The notes: generated from the sequence alone by a model not told the origin. A DNA stretch of 6,241 nucleotides from UBA5336 sp038522375 (GCA_038522375.1 JBCBKE010000110.1:1-6241), one strand, 5' to 3'; shown: positions 1-5,969, counted from the stretch's first letter. Made by a program: numbers and translations.

Positions 1-453
1 CGCGCGTTCCTCTGGGTCTATCACGCCGTCGGCATAGGCAGCCGCGGCCATGGCGTGGATGATCGCCCGGGAGAAGGCCGGATCGGCGACCGCTCCGGTC
101 TGATAGCCGGTGCCGGCAAGCGTTTCCGGCGCCACATCGATCGGTTCCGCCTCGCCTGCCATTGCCTGGTTGCGGTCCTGCCACGCCTTGTAGGCCAGCG
201 CACCGAGCCCTGCGACAATGCCGGTTCTAGCCGCCCCGCCCACCAGCCGGCGCCCACCGCGGCTGGCCAGCATGGCGGCCAGCAGCACGCCGCCGCCAAT
301 CGTCAGGTTCCGGGCCGTCTCGTCGGTTTCAAGCCGGGTCTTGACCTTCTGGGCGACGGCCCTTGCATCCTCGACCTTTGCGTCGAGGTCGACGTCCCTG
401 GCCGCCTCCTGGGCGCGCATTTGAAGGTCTTCGAACAGTTTGGCGATATCCAT
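1..453 (-). CDS. DUF533 (YebE/TerB-like) protein, N-terminal part, cut by window edge
   Basis: The minus-strand frame is open from an ATG at 453 to the window edge, giving 151 residues with no stop, so the C-terminal part lies outside. The start follows GGAGA about 8 bases upstream. Residues 1-45 are charged and helical. Residues 50-62 form a glycine/alanine-rich hydrophobic stretch (TIGGGVLLAAMLA). A basic segment SRGGRRLVGGAARTGIVAGL and then ALAYKAWQ follow, ending near residue 91. This glycine-rich patch followed by LAYKAWQ is characteristic of DUF533 proteins such as YebE. The segment AIIHAMAAAAYADGVIDPEER at the edge matches the first helices of the TerB-like tellurite-resistance fold, with the acidic ADG.ID motif. 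The family is probably associated with the inner membrane, and its biochemical role is not established. It is divergent from the EVE gene across a 142-base gap. The family call is fairly secure; no function is claimed. Confidence 0.82.
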   Translation of the reverse strand, partial: MDIAKLFEDLQMRAQEAARDVDLDAKVEDARAVAQKVKTRLETDETARNLTIGGGVLLAAMLASRGGRRLVGGAARTGIVAGLGALAYKAWQDRNQAMAGEAEPIDVAPETLAGTGYQTGAVADPAFSRAIIHAMAAAAYADGVIDPEERA

Positions 454-595
454 GACCGCATCTCCGAAAGCTGATTCACTGGCTGTAAGGCGCCACCATA
501 CGCCGACGACATCACAATGGCGACGGTGGGCGTTGAGCGGTGGACGATCCCTGCGCGTCTGCCTAAGTCCGCAGAAGCGTGAAGGAGATATCCCC

Positions 596-1033
596 ATGGC
601 ATACTGGCTGTTTAAATCGGAACCGTTCAAGTGGAGTTGGGACCAGCAAAAGGCCAAGGGCGATGCCGGCGAGGAATGGGACGGCATCCGCAACTACCAG
701 GCCCGCAATTTCATGCGGGACATGAAACTGGGCGACAAGGCCTTCTTCTACCATTCCAATGAGGGACTCGAAGTGGTCGGAATCGTCGAGGTCTGCGCTG
801 AGATCCACCCCGACAGCACCACCGATGATGAGCGGTGGGAATGCGTTGATCTCAAGGCGGTGTGCGATATGCCGGCCGCCGTGACGCTGAAGGCGGTGAA
901 GGCCAACCCCAAACTCGCGGACATGTCCCTGATCACCTCCATGCGCCTGTCGGTTCAACCTGTGAAGCCCGATGAATGGGCCGAAGTGTGCCGCATGGGC
1001 GGGCTTGACCCCGACACCCTCGAACCGGTCTGA
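596..1033 (+). CDS. EVE-domain protein (THYN1-like, PUA-superfamily fold)
   Basis: This is a complete 145-residue protein. The ATG at 596 is chosen because AAGGAG at 582-587 sits 8 bases upstream and the family motif YWLFKSEP begins at residue 3. An in-frame ATG at 440 would add 52 unrelated residues. The single EVE domain fills the protein: YWLFKSEP at 3-10, WDGIRNYQARNFMRDM at 28-43, LGDKAFFYHS at 45-54, a GIVEV strand at 62-66, and the C-terminal MSLITSMRLSVQPV at 110-123 followed by EW. Known members (human THYN1, many bacterial homologues) have a PUA/YTH-like fold, and several bind modified bases in DNA or RNA. The ligand of this copy cannot be read from sequence. It is cytoplasmic, with no signal peptide. 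It lies 61 bases upstream of pstS on the same strand with no clear terminator between, so read-through is possible, but no functional link is evident. The family call is confident. Confidence 0.92.
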   Translation: MAYWLFKSEPFKWSWDQQKAKGDAGEEWDGIRNYQARNFMRDMKLGDKAFFYHSNEGLEVVGIVEVCAEIHPDSTTDDERWECVDLKAVCDMPAAVTLKAVKANPKLADMSLITSMRLSVQPVKPDEWAEVCRMGGLDPDTLEPV

Positions 1034-1039
1034 ATTCGC

Positions 1040-1071
1040 TTGAAAGGATTAGTCTGTTCCGTTAGTGTTCC
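1040..1071 (+). promoter_or_regulatory. Candidate pstS promoter with TGTTCC direct repeat
   Basis: TTGAAA at 1040-1045 and TAGTGT at 1063-1068 are separated by 17 bases and resemble weak -35 and -10 elements, placing a start about 20 bases before the pstS ATG. Inside this stretch CTGTTCC (1054-1060) and GTGTTCC (1065-1071) are repeated exactly 11 bp apart. That is the spacing of the two halves of a PhoB-binding Pho box (CTGTCAT, 4 bases, CTGTCAT). The match to the consensus is only about 7 of 14 positions, so this is a candidate by spacing and context only. Confidence 0.28.
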
Positions 1072-1094
1072 AGGCAAATGGTGAGGGGATACCG

Positions 1095-2177
1095 ATGCGC
1101 ACGGTTTTGATTGCGGCCTTGGCCCTGCTGGCGACGGCCTGCGGAGACAGTGGATTACAGCAGTTTGAGGGGGAGCCGGTGCCGCCGCCGCCCGCGATCG
1201 GCCAGGCGGACCGGATCAAGATCGTCGGTTCATCCACGGTCACGCCGTTTTCAACCACCGTCGCCGAACAGTTCGGTGCCGCCACCCGTTACGCCACCCC
1301 GATTGTCGAAACCACGGGCACCGGAGGCGGGTTCAAGGCGTTTTGCCAGGGCGTGGGGCCCAACCAGCCCTCGATCTCCAACGCATCCCGGTCGATCAAG
1401 CCGTCGGAAGTCCGGCTTTGCGCCGATGCGGGGATTACCGAGATTGTCGAGGTCAAAATCGGCTATGACGGGATTGTCCTGGCGAATTCGAAGGTTGGCC
1501 CCGATTTCAACTTCACCAAGGAAGAGATCTACCGCGCACTGGCGGCTGAGCTGCCCGACGGCAAGGGGGGATGGGAACGAAACCCCAATGAGCGCTGGTC
1601 CGATGTGGCCGCGCACCTCCCGGACGAGCCGATCCAGGTGGCGGGGCCACCGCCCACGTCCGGCACGCGGGATGCCTTTGTCGAGATCGCCATGGAGAAA
1701 GGTGCCGAGGTCATCCCGGAACTCACGGCCCTGAAAGCGGAAGACCCCGACCATTTCGAACGGCTTGCCCACACGATCCGCACCGATGGCCGCTGGATTG
1801 ATAGCGGAGAAAACGATGCCGCTATCATTCAGACCCTGATCAAGAATCCCGCGGCCTTGGGCGTGCTCGGTTTCTCCTTTCTTGACCAGAACGGGGACCG
1901 GGTGAAAGCGTCGAAGGTCAACGGCATAGACCCGACCTTCGAAGCGATTGCGGCCGGCGATTACCTCGTCTCCCGCTCCATGTACTTCTATGTGAAAAAG
2001 CAGAACGAGCCGTTGGTGCCAGGTCTTGTCAGCTTCATCGACGCCTTTACCGAGGATGATGCCTGGGGGCCGGAAGGGTATCTCGCCGAGAAAGGGCTGA
2101 TCCCGCTTCCGGAAGCGGAAAGGGCGCGGGTTCGCCAACAGTCCCTGGCCTTGAAAACCATGTCGTTTGAAGGCTGA
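1095..2177 (+). CDS. pstS: PstS-type phosphate-binding lipoprotein
   Basis: This 360-residue protein is the periplasmic solute-binding component of high-affinity phosphate uptake. The ATG at 1095 is preferred over an in-frame GTG at 1065 because GAGGGG at 1083-1088 precedes it and the signal peptide starts there. Residues 1-16 form a lipoprotein signal (MRTVLIAALALLATAC) with Cys16 as the lipidation site, followed by a proline-rich linker to about 36. The mature protein shows PstS/SphX hallmarks: KIVGSSTVTPF at 42-52, TTGTGGGF at 73-80, SNASR at 95-99, IGYDGI at 122-127, TSGTRDAF at 188-195, SGENDA at 237-242 and LGVLGFSFL at 255-263. The serine/threonine-rich loops, Asp125 and the SGTRD loop fit phosphate contacts in the family. 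No pstC, pstA, pstB or phoU is adjacent, and the next gene converges. It is therefore an orphan binding protein in this window, either feeding a transporter encoded elsewhere or acting in sensing. The family is clear; phosphate specificity is inferred. Confidence 0.9.
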   Translation: MRTVLIAALALLATACGDSGLQQFEGEPVPPPPAIGQADRIKIVGSSTVTPFSTTVAEQFGAATRYATPIVETTGTGGGFKAFCQGVGPNQPSISNASRSIKPSEVRLCADAGITEIVEVKIGYDGIVLANSKVGPDFNFTKEEIYRALAAELPDGKGGWERNPNERWSDVAAHLPDEPIQVAGPPPTSGTRDAFVEIAMEKGAEVIPELTALKAEDPDHFERLAHTIRTDGRWIDSGENDAAIIQTLIKNPAALGVLGFSFLDQNGDRVKASKVNGIDPTFEAIAAGDYLVSRSMYFYVKKQNEPLVPGLVSFIDAFTEDDAWGPEGYLAEKGLIPLPEAERARVRQQSLALKTMSFEG

Positions 2178-2209
2178 GGCGCGCGGGACCACCGCCCCGC
2201 CAACCCAGC

Positions 2210-2248
2210 AACCACGGCGCCCAACCACAGCGCCCAACCACGGCGCCC
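2210..2248. repeat. Three tandem copies of a 13-bp unit
   Basis: AACCACGGCGCCC occurs at 2210-2222, AACCACAGCGCCC at 2223-2235 and AACCACGGCGCCC at 2236-2248. The first and third copies are identical and the middle one differs at one base. The array fills much of the 83-base gap between the convergent pstS and rluD stop codons. Each copy holds a GCGCC core that could pair weakly with its neighbours, but there is no T-run, so it is not a recognisable intrinsic terminator. Replication slippage is the simplest origin. Confidence 0.85.
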
Positions 2249-2260
2249 GGCGGCCCCGGG

Positions 2261-3274
2261 TCAGCGCGGCATTGCCCGCAGGGCTTTCAGAAGCGCGTCC
2301 ATATCGCCCGGCAGCGGCGCCTCGAAGCGAAGCGCCTCGCCGGTCACCGGATGGTCAAAGCCGAGGACCGCAGCATGGAGGGCCTGGCGGGGAAACCGGC
2401 GCGCGCCGGCGGTCGCCTCGATGAACGCCCCGCCCGATCCGAACGCCTTGATCCCCCGGTTCTTTCCGTAGACGGGATCACCGATCAGCGGCGCACCGAT
2501 ATGGCCCATATGCACGCGGATCTGGTGGGTCCGCCCGGTCTCCAGCCGGCATTCGATCAGCGCGGCCGCGGGCAGGCCTGTGCCCTTGTCCAGCAGGCCG
2601 AAGGTTTCCTTCGACTTGTAATGGGTGACGGCATGGCGGGCATTGGGCGCGTCGGGGTTTCGCGCCACCGACATCTTCTTTCGGTCGTTGGTCGACCGGA
2701 TGATCGCCGCATTGACGGTGCCGTTCAGCGGGCGGGGCGCGCCGCGGGTGACCGCCAGGTAGGCGCGCTCCAGGTCGTGGGCCGCAAACCGGGCGCTGAG
2801 CGCGCCATGGGCCAGCTCGCTCTTGGCCACCACCATGACCCCCGTCGTGTCCTTGTCGATCCGGTGGACGATGCCGGGCCGCTCCACCCCGCCAATGCCT
2901 GGCAGTGCGCCCTGGCAATGGTGCAGCAAGGCATTCACCAGCGTGCCCTGCCAGCTGCCCGGCGCCGGATGAACGGCCATGCCGGCAGCCTTGTTGAGCA
3001 CGATCAGGTGCGCGTCTTCAAACAGGATATCCAGCGCGATCGCCTCTGGCTCGGGGATCGCTGGCACCGGATCGGGAATCGCCAGCGCATAGCTGGCGCC
3101 AGCCTCCACCGCGGCATTGGGGTCGCCCACCGGTTCGCCATCCCGCGTCAGGGCGCCGCCCTTGATCAGCGCCTTGGCCCGCGACCGGGAAAGCTCATCA
3201 AGCCTGCCGGCGACAAACCGGTCCACGCGTTCGCCGGCATCTGCTGCGGCCGCCACAAGGGTTCGTATCTCCAT
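2261..3274 (-). CDS. rluD: RluD/RluA-family 23S rRNA pseudouridine synthase
   Basis: This complete 337-residue protein starts at the ATG at 3274, with GGTGA at 3283-3279 as a modest ribosome-binding site. It isomerises uridine to pseudouridine in RNA. RluD in Escherichia coli modifies positions 1911, 1915 and 1917 in helix 69 of 23S rRNA. An N-terminal S4 RNA-binding domain spans about residues 15-70 (RVDRFVAGRL, SRSRAKALIKGGAL). The catalytic domain follows: ILFEDAHLIVLNKAAGMAVHP at about 83-103, GIVHRIDKDTTGVMVVAK at 134-151 with the catalytic Asp140 in HRID, LETGRTHQIRVH at 244-255, and GDPVYG at 265-270. Length and domain order are those of RluD. The paralogue RluC also has an S4 domain, but the HPAPG and HRIDKDTTG sequence favours RluD. 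It is cytoplasmic and divergent from phoD across 96 bases, and its own promoter could not be picked out. Family assignment is very secure; the exact target sites are inferred. Confidence 0.93.
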   Translation of the reverse strand: MEIRTLVAAAADAGERVDRFVAGRLDELSRSRAKALIKGGALTRDGEPVGDPNAAVEAGASYALAIPDPVPAIPEPEAIALDILFEDAHLIVLNKAAGMAVHPAPGSWQGTLVNALLHHCQGALPGIGGVERPGIVHRIDKDTTGVMVVAKSELAHGALSARFAAHDLERAYLAVTRGAPRPLNGTVNAAIIRSTNDRKKMSVARNPDAPNARHAVTHYKSKETFGLLDKGTGLPAAALIECRLETGRTHQIRVHMGHIGAPLIGDPVYGKNRGIKAFGSGGAFIEATAGARRFPRQALHAAVLGFDHPVTGEALRFEAPLPGDMDALLKALRAMPR

Positions 3275-3304
3275 CCGATCACCGATAGACGATTTTTTGG
3301 GCCG

Positions 3305-3322
3305 TCGTCATTTATCTGACGC
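3305..3322 (+). promoter_or_regulatory. Candidate Pho box upstream of phoD
   Basis: TCGTCAT (3305-3311), an A/T-only spacer TTAT (3312-3315) and CTGACGC (3316-3322) form two heptamers 11 bp apart, as in the PhoB consensus CTGTCAT-N4-CTGTCAT. The first half matches 5 of 7 positions and the second 4 of 7. The stretch can also be read as a dyad, CGTCA-6-TGACG, at 3306-3321, so a dimeric repressor site is an alternative. It lies 49 bases before the phoD start. The PhoD function downstream makes phosphate control plausible, but the match is imperfect. Confidence 0.38.
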
Positions 3323-3360
3323 GAAAACCGTGTTGGTACCGTCTCTGACGGATACAGGAT

Positions 3361-3367
3361 GGAGGGG
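3361..3367 (+). promoter_or_regulatory. phoD ribosome-binding site that decides the start
   Basis: GGAGGGG at 3361-3367 is a strong Shine-Dalgarno sequence a few bases before the ATG at 3371. An in-frame ATG at 3359 overlaps the first base of this motif and has no comparable site of its own. Starting at 3371 also gives a standard short n-region before the twin-arginine motif. Confidence 0.75.
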
Positions 3368-3370
3368 CCC

Positions 3371-5089
3371 ATGGCCGATATCTCACGACGGCGTGCGTTA
3401 GGCTTGACCGGCGGCGCATTCGGATTGGCAGCGTGCAACACCACCGGGGCAGGCGCGACCCCGGAGCCCGAAAGCGGCACCGCAACCTTCGCCTATGATG
3501 GCGATGTCTCCTTCGACCATGGCGTTGCATCGGGCGATCCCTTGCCAGACCGGGTGATCTTGTGGACCCGGGTGACCCCGCTTTCGGGCGCTGGCCCTAT
3601 CCCCGTCACCGTCCGCATCTTCGACCCCGAGCAGGGCGACGGGCCGGTTGACACGATCCAGACAACCACCACCGAAGACCGCGATTATACGGTCAAGGTC
3701 GATGCCGAAGGACTGGCGCCCGGCAAGGCCTACACCTACGAATTCGAAGTTCAGACCCTGGGGGGGGGCGTGACCTCGCCCCGCGGCCGCACAAAGACCA
3801 CCGCCGCCGCCGGCGATACGGCGCCGGTCACATTCGCCTTCGTGTCCTGCTCGAACTGGCCTTTCGGCTTTTTCAACGTGTACCGGGACATCGCCGCGCG
3901 GGATGATCTCGATGCCGTGATCCACCTCGGCGATTACTTCTACGAATATGGCATTGACGGTTACGGCGGTGAGGCTGGCCAGTCCCTGGGCCGCGTCCAC
4001 ACCCCAGTGACCGAAACGGTCACCCTCGGCGACTACCGCACTCGCCATGCCCAGTACAAGACCGATCCCGACCTCCAGGCCGCCCACGCAGCGGCCCCAT
4101 GGCTCTGCACCTGGGACGACCATGAGAGCACGAATAACAGCTACCGGACAGGCGCCCAGAACCATAATCCCGAAGAGAATGAGGGCGACTGGAGCGATCG
4201 CAAACAGGTCGCTGTCCAGGCCTATCTGGAATGGATGCCCGTCCGCGATCCAAACCGGGGGCAGTTCAGGGAGAGTATCTATCGCGCATTCGACTTCGGC
4301 GATGTGGCAACGGTGTTCTGCCTCGAAAGCCGGCTGACGGGCCGCTCCGACGAGATCAGCTGGTTCACCGAGTTTGCCGGCAAAACGCCTGAGGAGATCC
4401 CTGCCACCGCCATGACAACAATCCAGCGGGTCGCCGATCCGGCACGCACCATGCTCGGTGCCGAACAGGAGACATGGCTGGCCAATGGCTTTGCAACGTC
4501 CACGGGCGCAGGCAAGGCATGGCAGGTTCTGGCGAACCAGACGGTCATGGCGAATGTCGTGCCGCCAAATTTCCAGCAGACCCTCAGCGAGGACGCGATC
4601 GCAGCCGTCGACAATCCCTTCGTCGAGCGGATCGTGGCGTTCTCCCAGATGGGATTGCCCTGGAACCTCGATGCCTGGGACGGCTTCCCGGCAGCGCGCG
4701 AGCGGCTCTTCAGCGGGGCTGCCGATGCGGGCGCGCGGCTGGTAACGTTTACCGGTGACACCCACACGGCCTGGGCCAACAATCTCCATGATGCAAACGG
4801 GGATCTGCGCGGCGTCGAGTTTGGCTGCACGTCGGTCACATCGCCCGGCCTCGGAACGACCCTGCCAGTGCCTGACCTTGGACAGCAGTTCGTTGATGCG
4901 AATGAGGATGTCGTGTTCCACGATCCATTCGGCAGCGGTTATACGCTCGTTGAATTGACGACGGACACGGTCAAGGCGGATTTTGTGAAGGTCTCCACCA
5001 TCGTGGAAGAGGCCTACACGGCGGAAACCGTTGCCCGTTTCGAAAGCGAGCGAGCGGAGAACGGCCTCACGGCCCTGAAACCCGTTTAG
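3371..5089 (+). CDS. phoD: PhoD-type alkaline phosphatase, Tat-exported lipoprotein
   Basis: This complete 572-residue protein is a metal-dependent phosphomonoesterase/phosphodiesterase that releases phosphate from organic esters outside the cytoplasm. The N-terminus carries a twin-arginine motif SRRRALGL (residues 5-12) for folded export. A perfect lipobox LAAC ends at Cys22, so the mature protein is probably membrane-anchored. A PhoD N-terminal beta domain covers about 46-140, opening with FDHGVASGDPLPDRVILWTRVTP. The metallophosphatase domain begins near 153: VSCSN with Cys160, HLGDYFYEYG at 185-194 with Asp188 and Tyr191, WDDHESTNN at 248-256, and TGDTHTAW at 461-468. These match the iron and calcium ligand motifs known from Bacillus subtilis PhoD, and none is missing. 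A run of nine G (3760-3768) falls in codons for a GGG loop, and the frame is intact. The gene is divergent from rluD, and a candidate Pho box lies upstream. Assignment is secure; the preferred substrate is unknown. Confidence 0.93.
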   Translation: MADISRRRALGLTGGAFGLAACNTTGAGATPEPESGTATFAYDGDVSFDHGVASGDPLPDRVILWTRVTPLSGAGPIPVTVRIFDPEQGDGPVDTIQTTTTEDRDYTVKVDAEGLAPGKAYTYEFEVQTLGGGVTSPRGRTKTTAAAGDTAPVTFAFVSCSNWPFGFFNVYRDIAARDDLDAVIHLGDYFYEYGIDGYGGEAGQSLGRVHTPVTETVTLGDYRTRHAQYKTDPDLQAAHAAAPWLCTWDDHESTNNSYRTGAQNHNPEENEGDWSDRKQVAVQAYLEWMPVRDPNRGQFRESIYRAFDFGDVATVFCLESRLTGRSDEISWFTEFAGKTPEEIPATAMTTIQRVADPARTMLGAEQETWLANGFATSTGAGKAWQVLANQTVMANVVPPNFQQTLSEDAIAAVDNPFVERIVAFSQMGLPWNLDAWDGFPAARERLFSGAADAGARLVTFTGDTHTAWANNLHDANGDLRGVEFGCTSVTSPGLGTTLPVPDLGQQFVDANEDVVFHDPFGSGYTLVELTTDTVKADFVKVSTIVEEAYTAETVARFESERAENGLTALKPV

Positions 5090-5103
5090 CGCGGTCTCGT
5101 CCT

Positions 5104-5129
5104 TGCCTGAAACGCCCGGCCGGCAGGCA
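5104..5129 (+). other. Short inverted repeat after phoD
   Basis: TGCCTG (5104-5109) and CAGGCA (5124-5129) are perfect 6-bp arms around a 14-base loop containing the palindrome CCGGCCGG (5116-5123). It lies 14 bases after the phoD stop. No T-run follows, so a terminator role is only a possibility, and a 6-bp dyad in such G+C-rich DNA may be chance. Confidence 0.3.
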
Positions 5130-5203
5130 GCGTCGGACCCGTCGGCGTGGCGACCGCGCCAGCCTCGGGCAAGGCAGACCTGCCACCAGCGCACGACACG
5201 CCC

Positions 5204-5232
5204 GGTCTTTTCCGCTGAACGCGGAGAAGACC
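5204..5232 (+). terminator. Strong stem-loop downstream of phoD, possible terminator
   Basis: GGTCTTTTCCGC (5204-5215) pairs with GCGGAGAAGACC (5221-5232) over 12 positions around the loop TGAAC. The only imperfect pair (5210/5226) is a U-G wobble in plus-strand RNA but an A-C mismatch in minus-strand RNA, so the structure favours the phoD transcript. There is no T-run after it, so it is not a classical intrinsic terminator. It could stop or protect the phoD mRNA 3' end, or it could be the first module of the repeat that begins two bases later. Confidence 0.5.
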
Positions 5233-5233
5233 C

Positions 5234-5336
5234 AAAGCGTGTCCAGGCGAAGTGGGTACCGGTTCGCCGTCCGGAAGCGCGTCAAGACAAGGACTTGAAG
5301 CGGCGCGCCGACTCCATTTGAAAACGCGCCGCTTCA
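5234..5336. repeat. Structured intergenic element resembling alphaproteobacterial mosaic repeats
   Basis: The stretch contains AAGTGGGTACCGGTTCGCC (5250-5268), then CGTCCGGAAGCGCGTCAA and GACAAGGACTTGAAGCGG. As I recall them, dispersed intergenic repeats of Rhizobiales and relatives (the RIME type) have the same order: AAGTGG, CCGGTT, CGTCCGGAA, CGTCAAAACAA, then a hairpin with a GATTCCAT-like loop. Here GGCGAA (5246-5251) pairs with TTCGCC (5263-5268). The flanks GCGTGTCC (5237-5244) and GGAAGCGC (5273-5280) extend that stem with mismatches. A second, perfect 12-bp hairpin ends the element. Edges are approximate. Only one copy is in the window, so dispersal is inferred from memory of the motif. 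Confidence 0.55.
5296..5336. repeat. Perfect 12-bp inverted repeat at the tetR 3' end
   Basis: TGAAGCGGCGCG (5296-5307) and CGCGCCGCTTCA (5325-5336) are exact reverse complements around a 17-base loop. The right arm includes 5334-5336, which on the minus strand is the TGA stop of the tetR gene. The hairpin sits between two convergent genes and could act as a bidirectional terminator or mRNA-end structure, although neither side has a clear T-run. The long loop with a TCCATTT core is what I would expect of the terminal palindrome of the surrounding repeat. Confidence 0.85.
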
Positions 5337-5921
5337 GCGCTCTTCGAAAAGGCGCAGCATCCGATCGGCCGTGTCCATGGCGAAGCCTTCCGGGACCGGC
5401 GCGCGCATGATCACCAGCCGGTGCCACAGGGGCCCAAGCAGGGTTTCGGTGGCCGCATCGATATCCCAGTCCTTGCGGATCACCCGCTTGGCGGCGAGTT
5501 CGGCCATGATGATGCGCAGCGGGGACCTGACCCCCGAATGGATCCACCCCCGCCACGCTTCCCCGGCGCCGGGGTCGTCCGTTGCGGCAATCATCGAGGC
5601 GCGAAGCACAGCATGGCCTGTTCCGATGCGGGCTGCGGCCTCGATCGGTTTCAGCAGGTCGGCTACGCGCTCCCGGGGGTCTCGCCCCCGGCTCTGCATC
5701 GGCGGCAGCAGGGCGAGGCCCGCTTCCAGGCACATGGCGCCGATGCTGGGCCACCAGCGATAGATGGTCTGCTTTGAAGCCCGGGCCCGGCGCGCGACAT
5801 TGTCGACGCTGAACTTCCGCCAGCCATTTTCCGCCAGCTCTTCCCGTGTCGCCACAAGGATAGCGGCGCGTGATGCCTCGCTTCGTTTTGGCCCTTGCCG
5901 TCTCGTTTTCGTCTCCACCAA
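5334..5921 (-). CDS. TetR/AcrR-family transcriptional repressor
   Basis: This 195-residue protein is predicted from a TTG start at 5921, or 194 residues from the GTG at 5918. Either follows GGAGG at 5933-5929, 7 or 10 bases away. The frame stays open further upstream to an ATG at 6116, but that adds 65 residues with no family character. After a basic tail (TKTRRQGPKRSEASR) the TetR N-terminal domain spans about 18-65: AAILVATREELAENGWRKFS, then the helix-turn-helix VDNVARRARASKQTIYRWW at about 39-57. The C-terminal ligand domain, with LLKPIEAAARI, SPLRIIMAEL and GPLWHRLVIMRAPVPEGF near the end, resembles the TetR_C_11 type. The ligand is unknown. It is divergent from the frame starting at 6062, and an imperfect GTAC palindrome between them is a plausible operator, so self-regulation and control of the neighbour are reasonable inferences. 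The stop codon lies inside a repeat-like hairpin. Confidence 0.88.
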   Translation of the reverse strand: MVETKTRRQGPKRSEASRAAILVATREELAENGWRKFSVDNVARRARASKQTIYRWWPSIGAMCLEAGLALLPPMQSRGRDPRERVADLLKPIEAAARIGTGHAVLRASMIAATDDPGAGEAWRGWIHSGVRSPLRIIMAELAAKRVIRKDWDIDAATETLLGPLWHRLVIMRAPVPEGFAMDTADRMLRLFEER

Positions 5922-5928
5922 GGATCTG

Positions 5929-5933
5929 CCTCC
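5929..5933 (-). promoter_or_regulatory. tetR ribosome-binding site that decides a non-ATG start
   Basis: Read on the minus strand, GGAGG lies 7 bases before TTG (5921-5919) and 10 before GTG (5918-5916). No in-frame ATG exists between here and the helix-turn-helix, so a non-ATG start is required unless the implausibly long extension is used. Spacing slightly favours TTG. Confidence 0.6.
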
Positions 5934-5969
5934 GTCTCCATGCAAACGGTCGCTGCAAGAGGCTTGCCA

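Noticed and set aside
491..532. Nested imperfect dyad (CGCCACC, CGCC, GGCG, GGTGGGCG) between the DUF533 and EVE genes
   Set aside because: The arms need a bulge and the loops are long. In such G+C-rich DNA this is near chance, and no promoter could be matched to it.
440..595. N-terminal extension of the EVE protein from an upstream ATG
   Set aside because: The extension has no family character and overlaps the start of the divergent DUF533 gene. The AAGGAG site and motif position support the ATG at 596.
1251..2237. 328-codon open frame on the minus strand
   Set aside because: It is antisense to pstS and its product shows no recognisable motifs.
2351..3319. 322-codon open frame on the plus strand
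   Set aside because: It is antisense to rluD, whose motifs and catalytic residue are intact. The product has no recognisable domain.
3398..5194. 598-codon open frame on the minus strand
   Set aside because: It lies antisense over the well-supported phoD gene, and its translation shows no family motifs. Long antisense frames are expected in high-G+C coding DNA.
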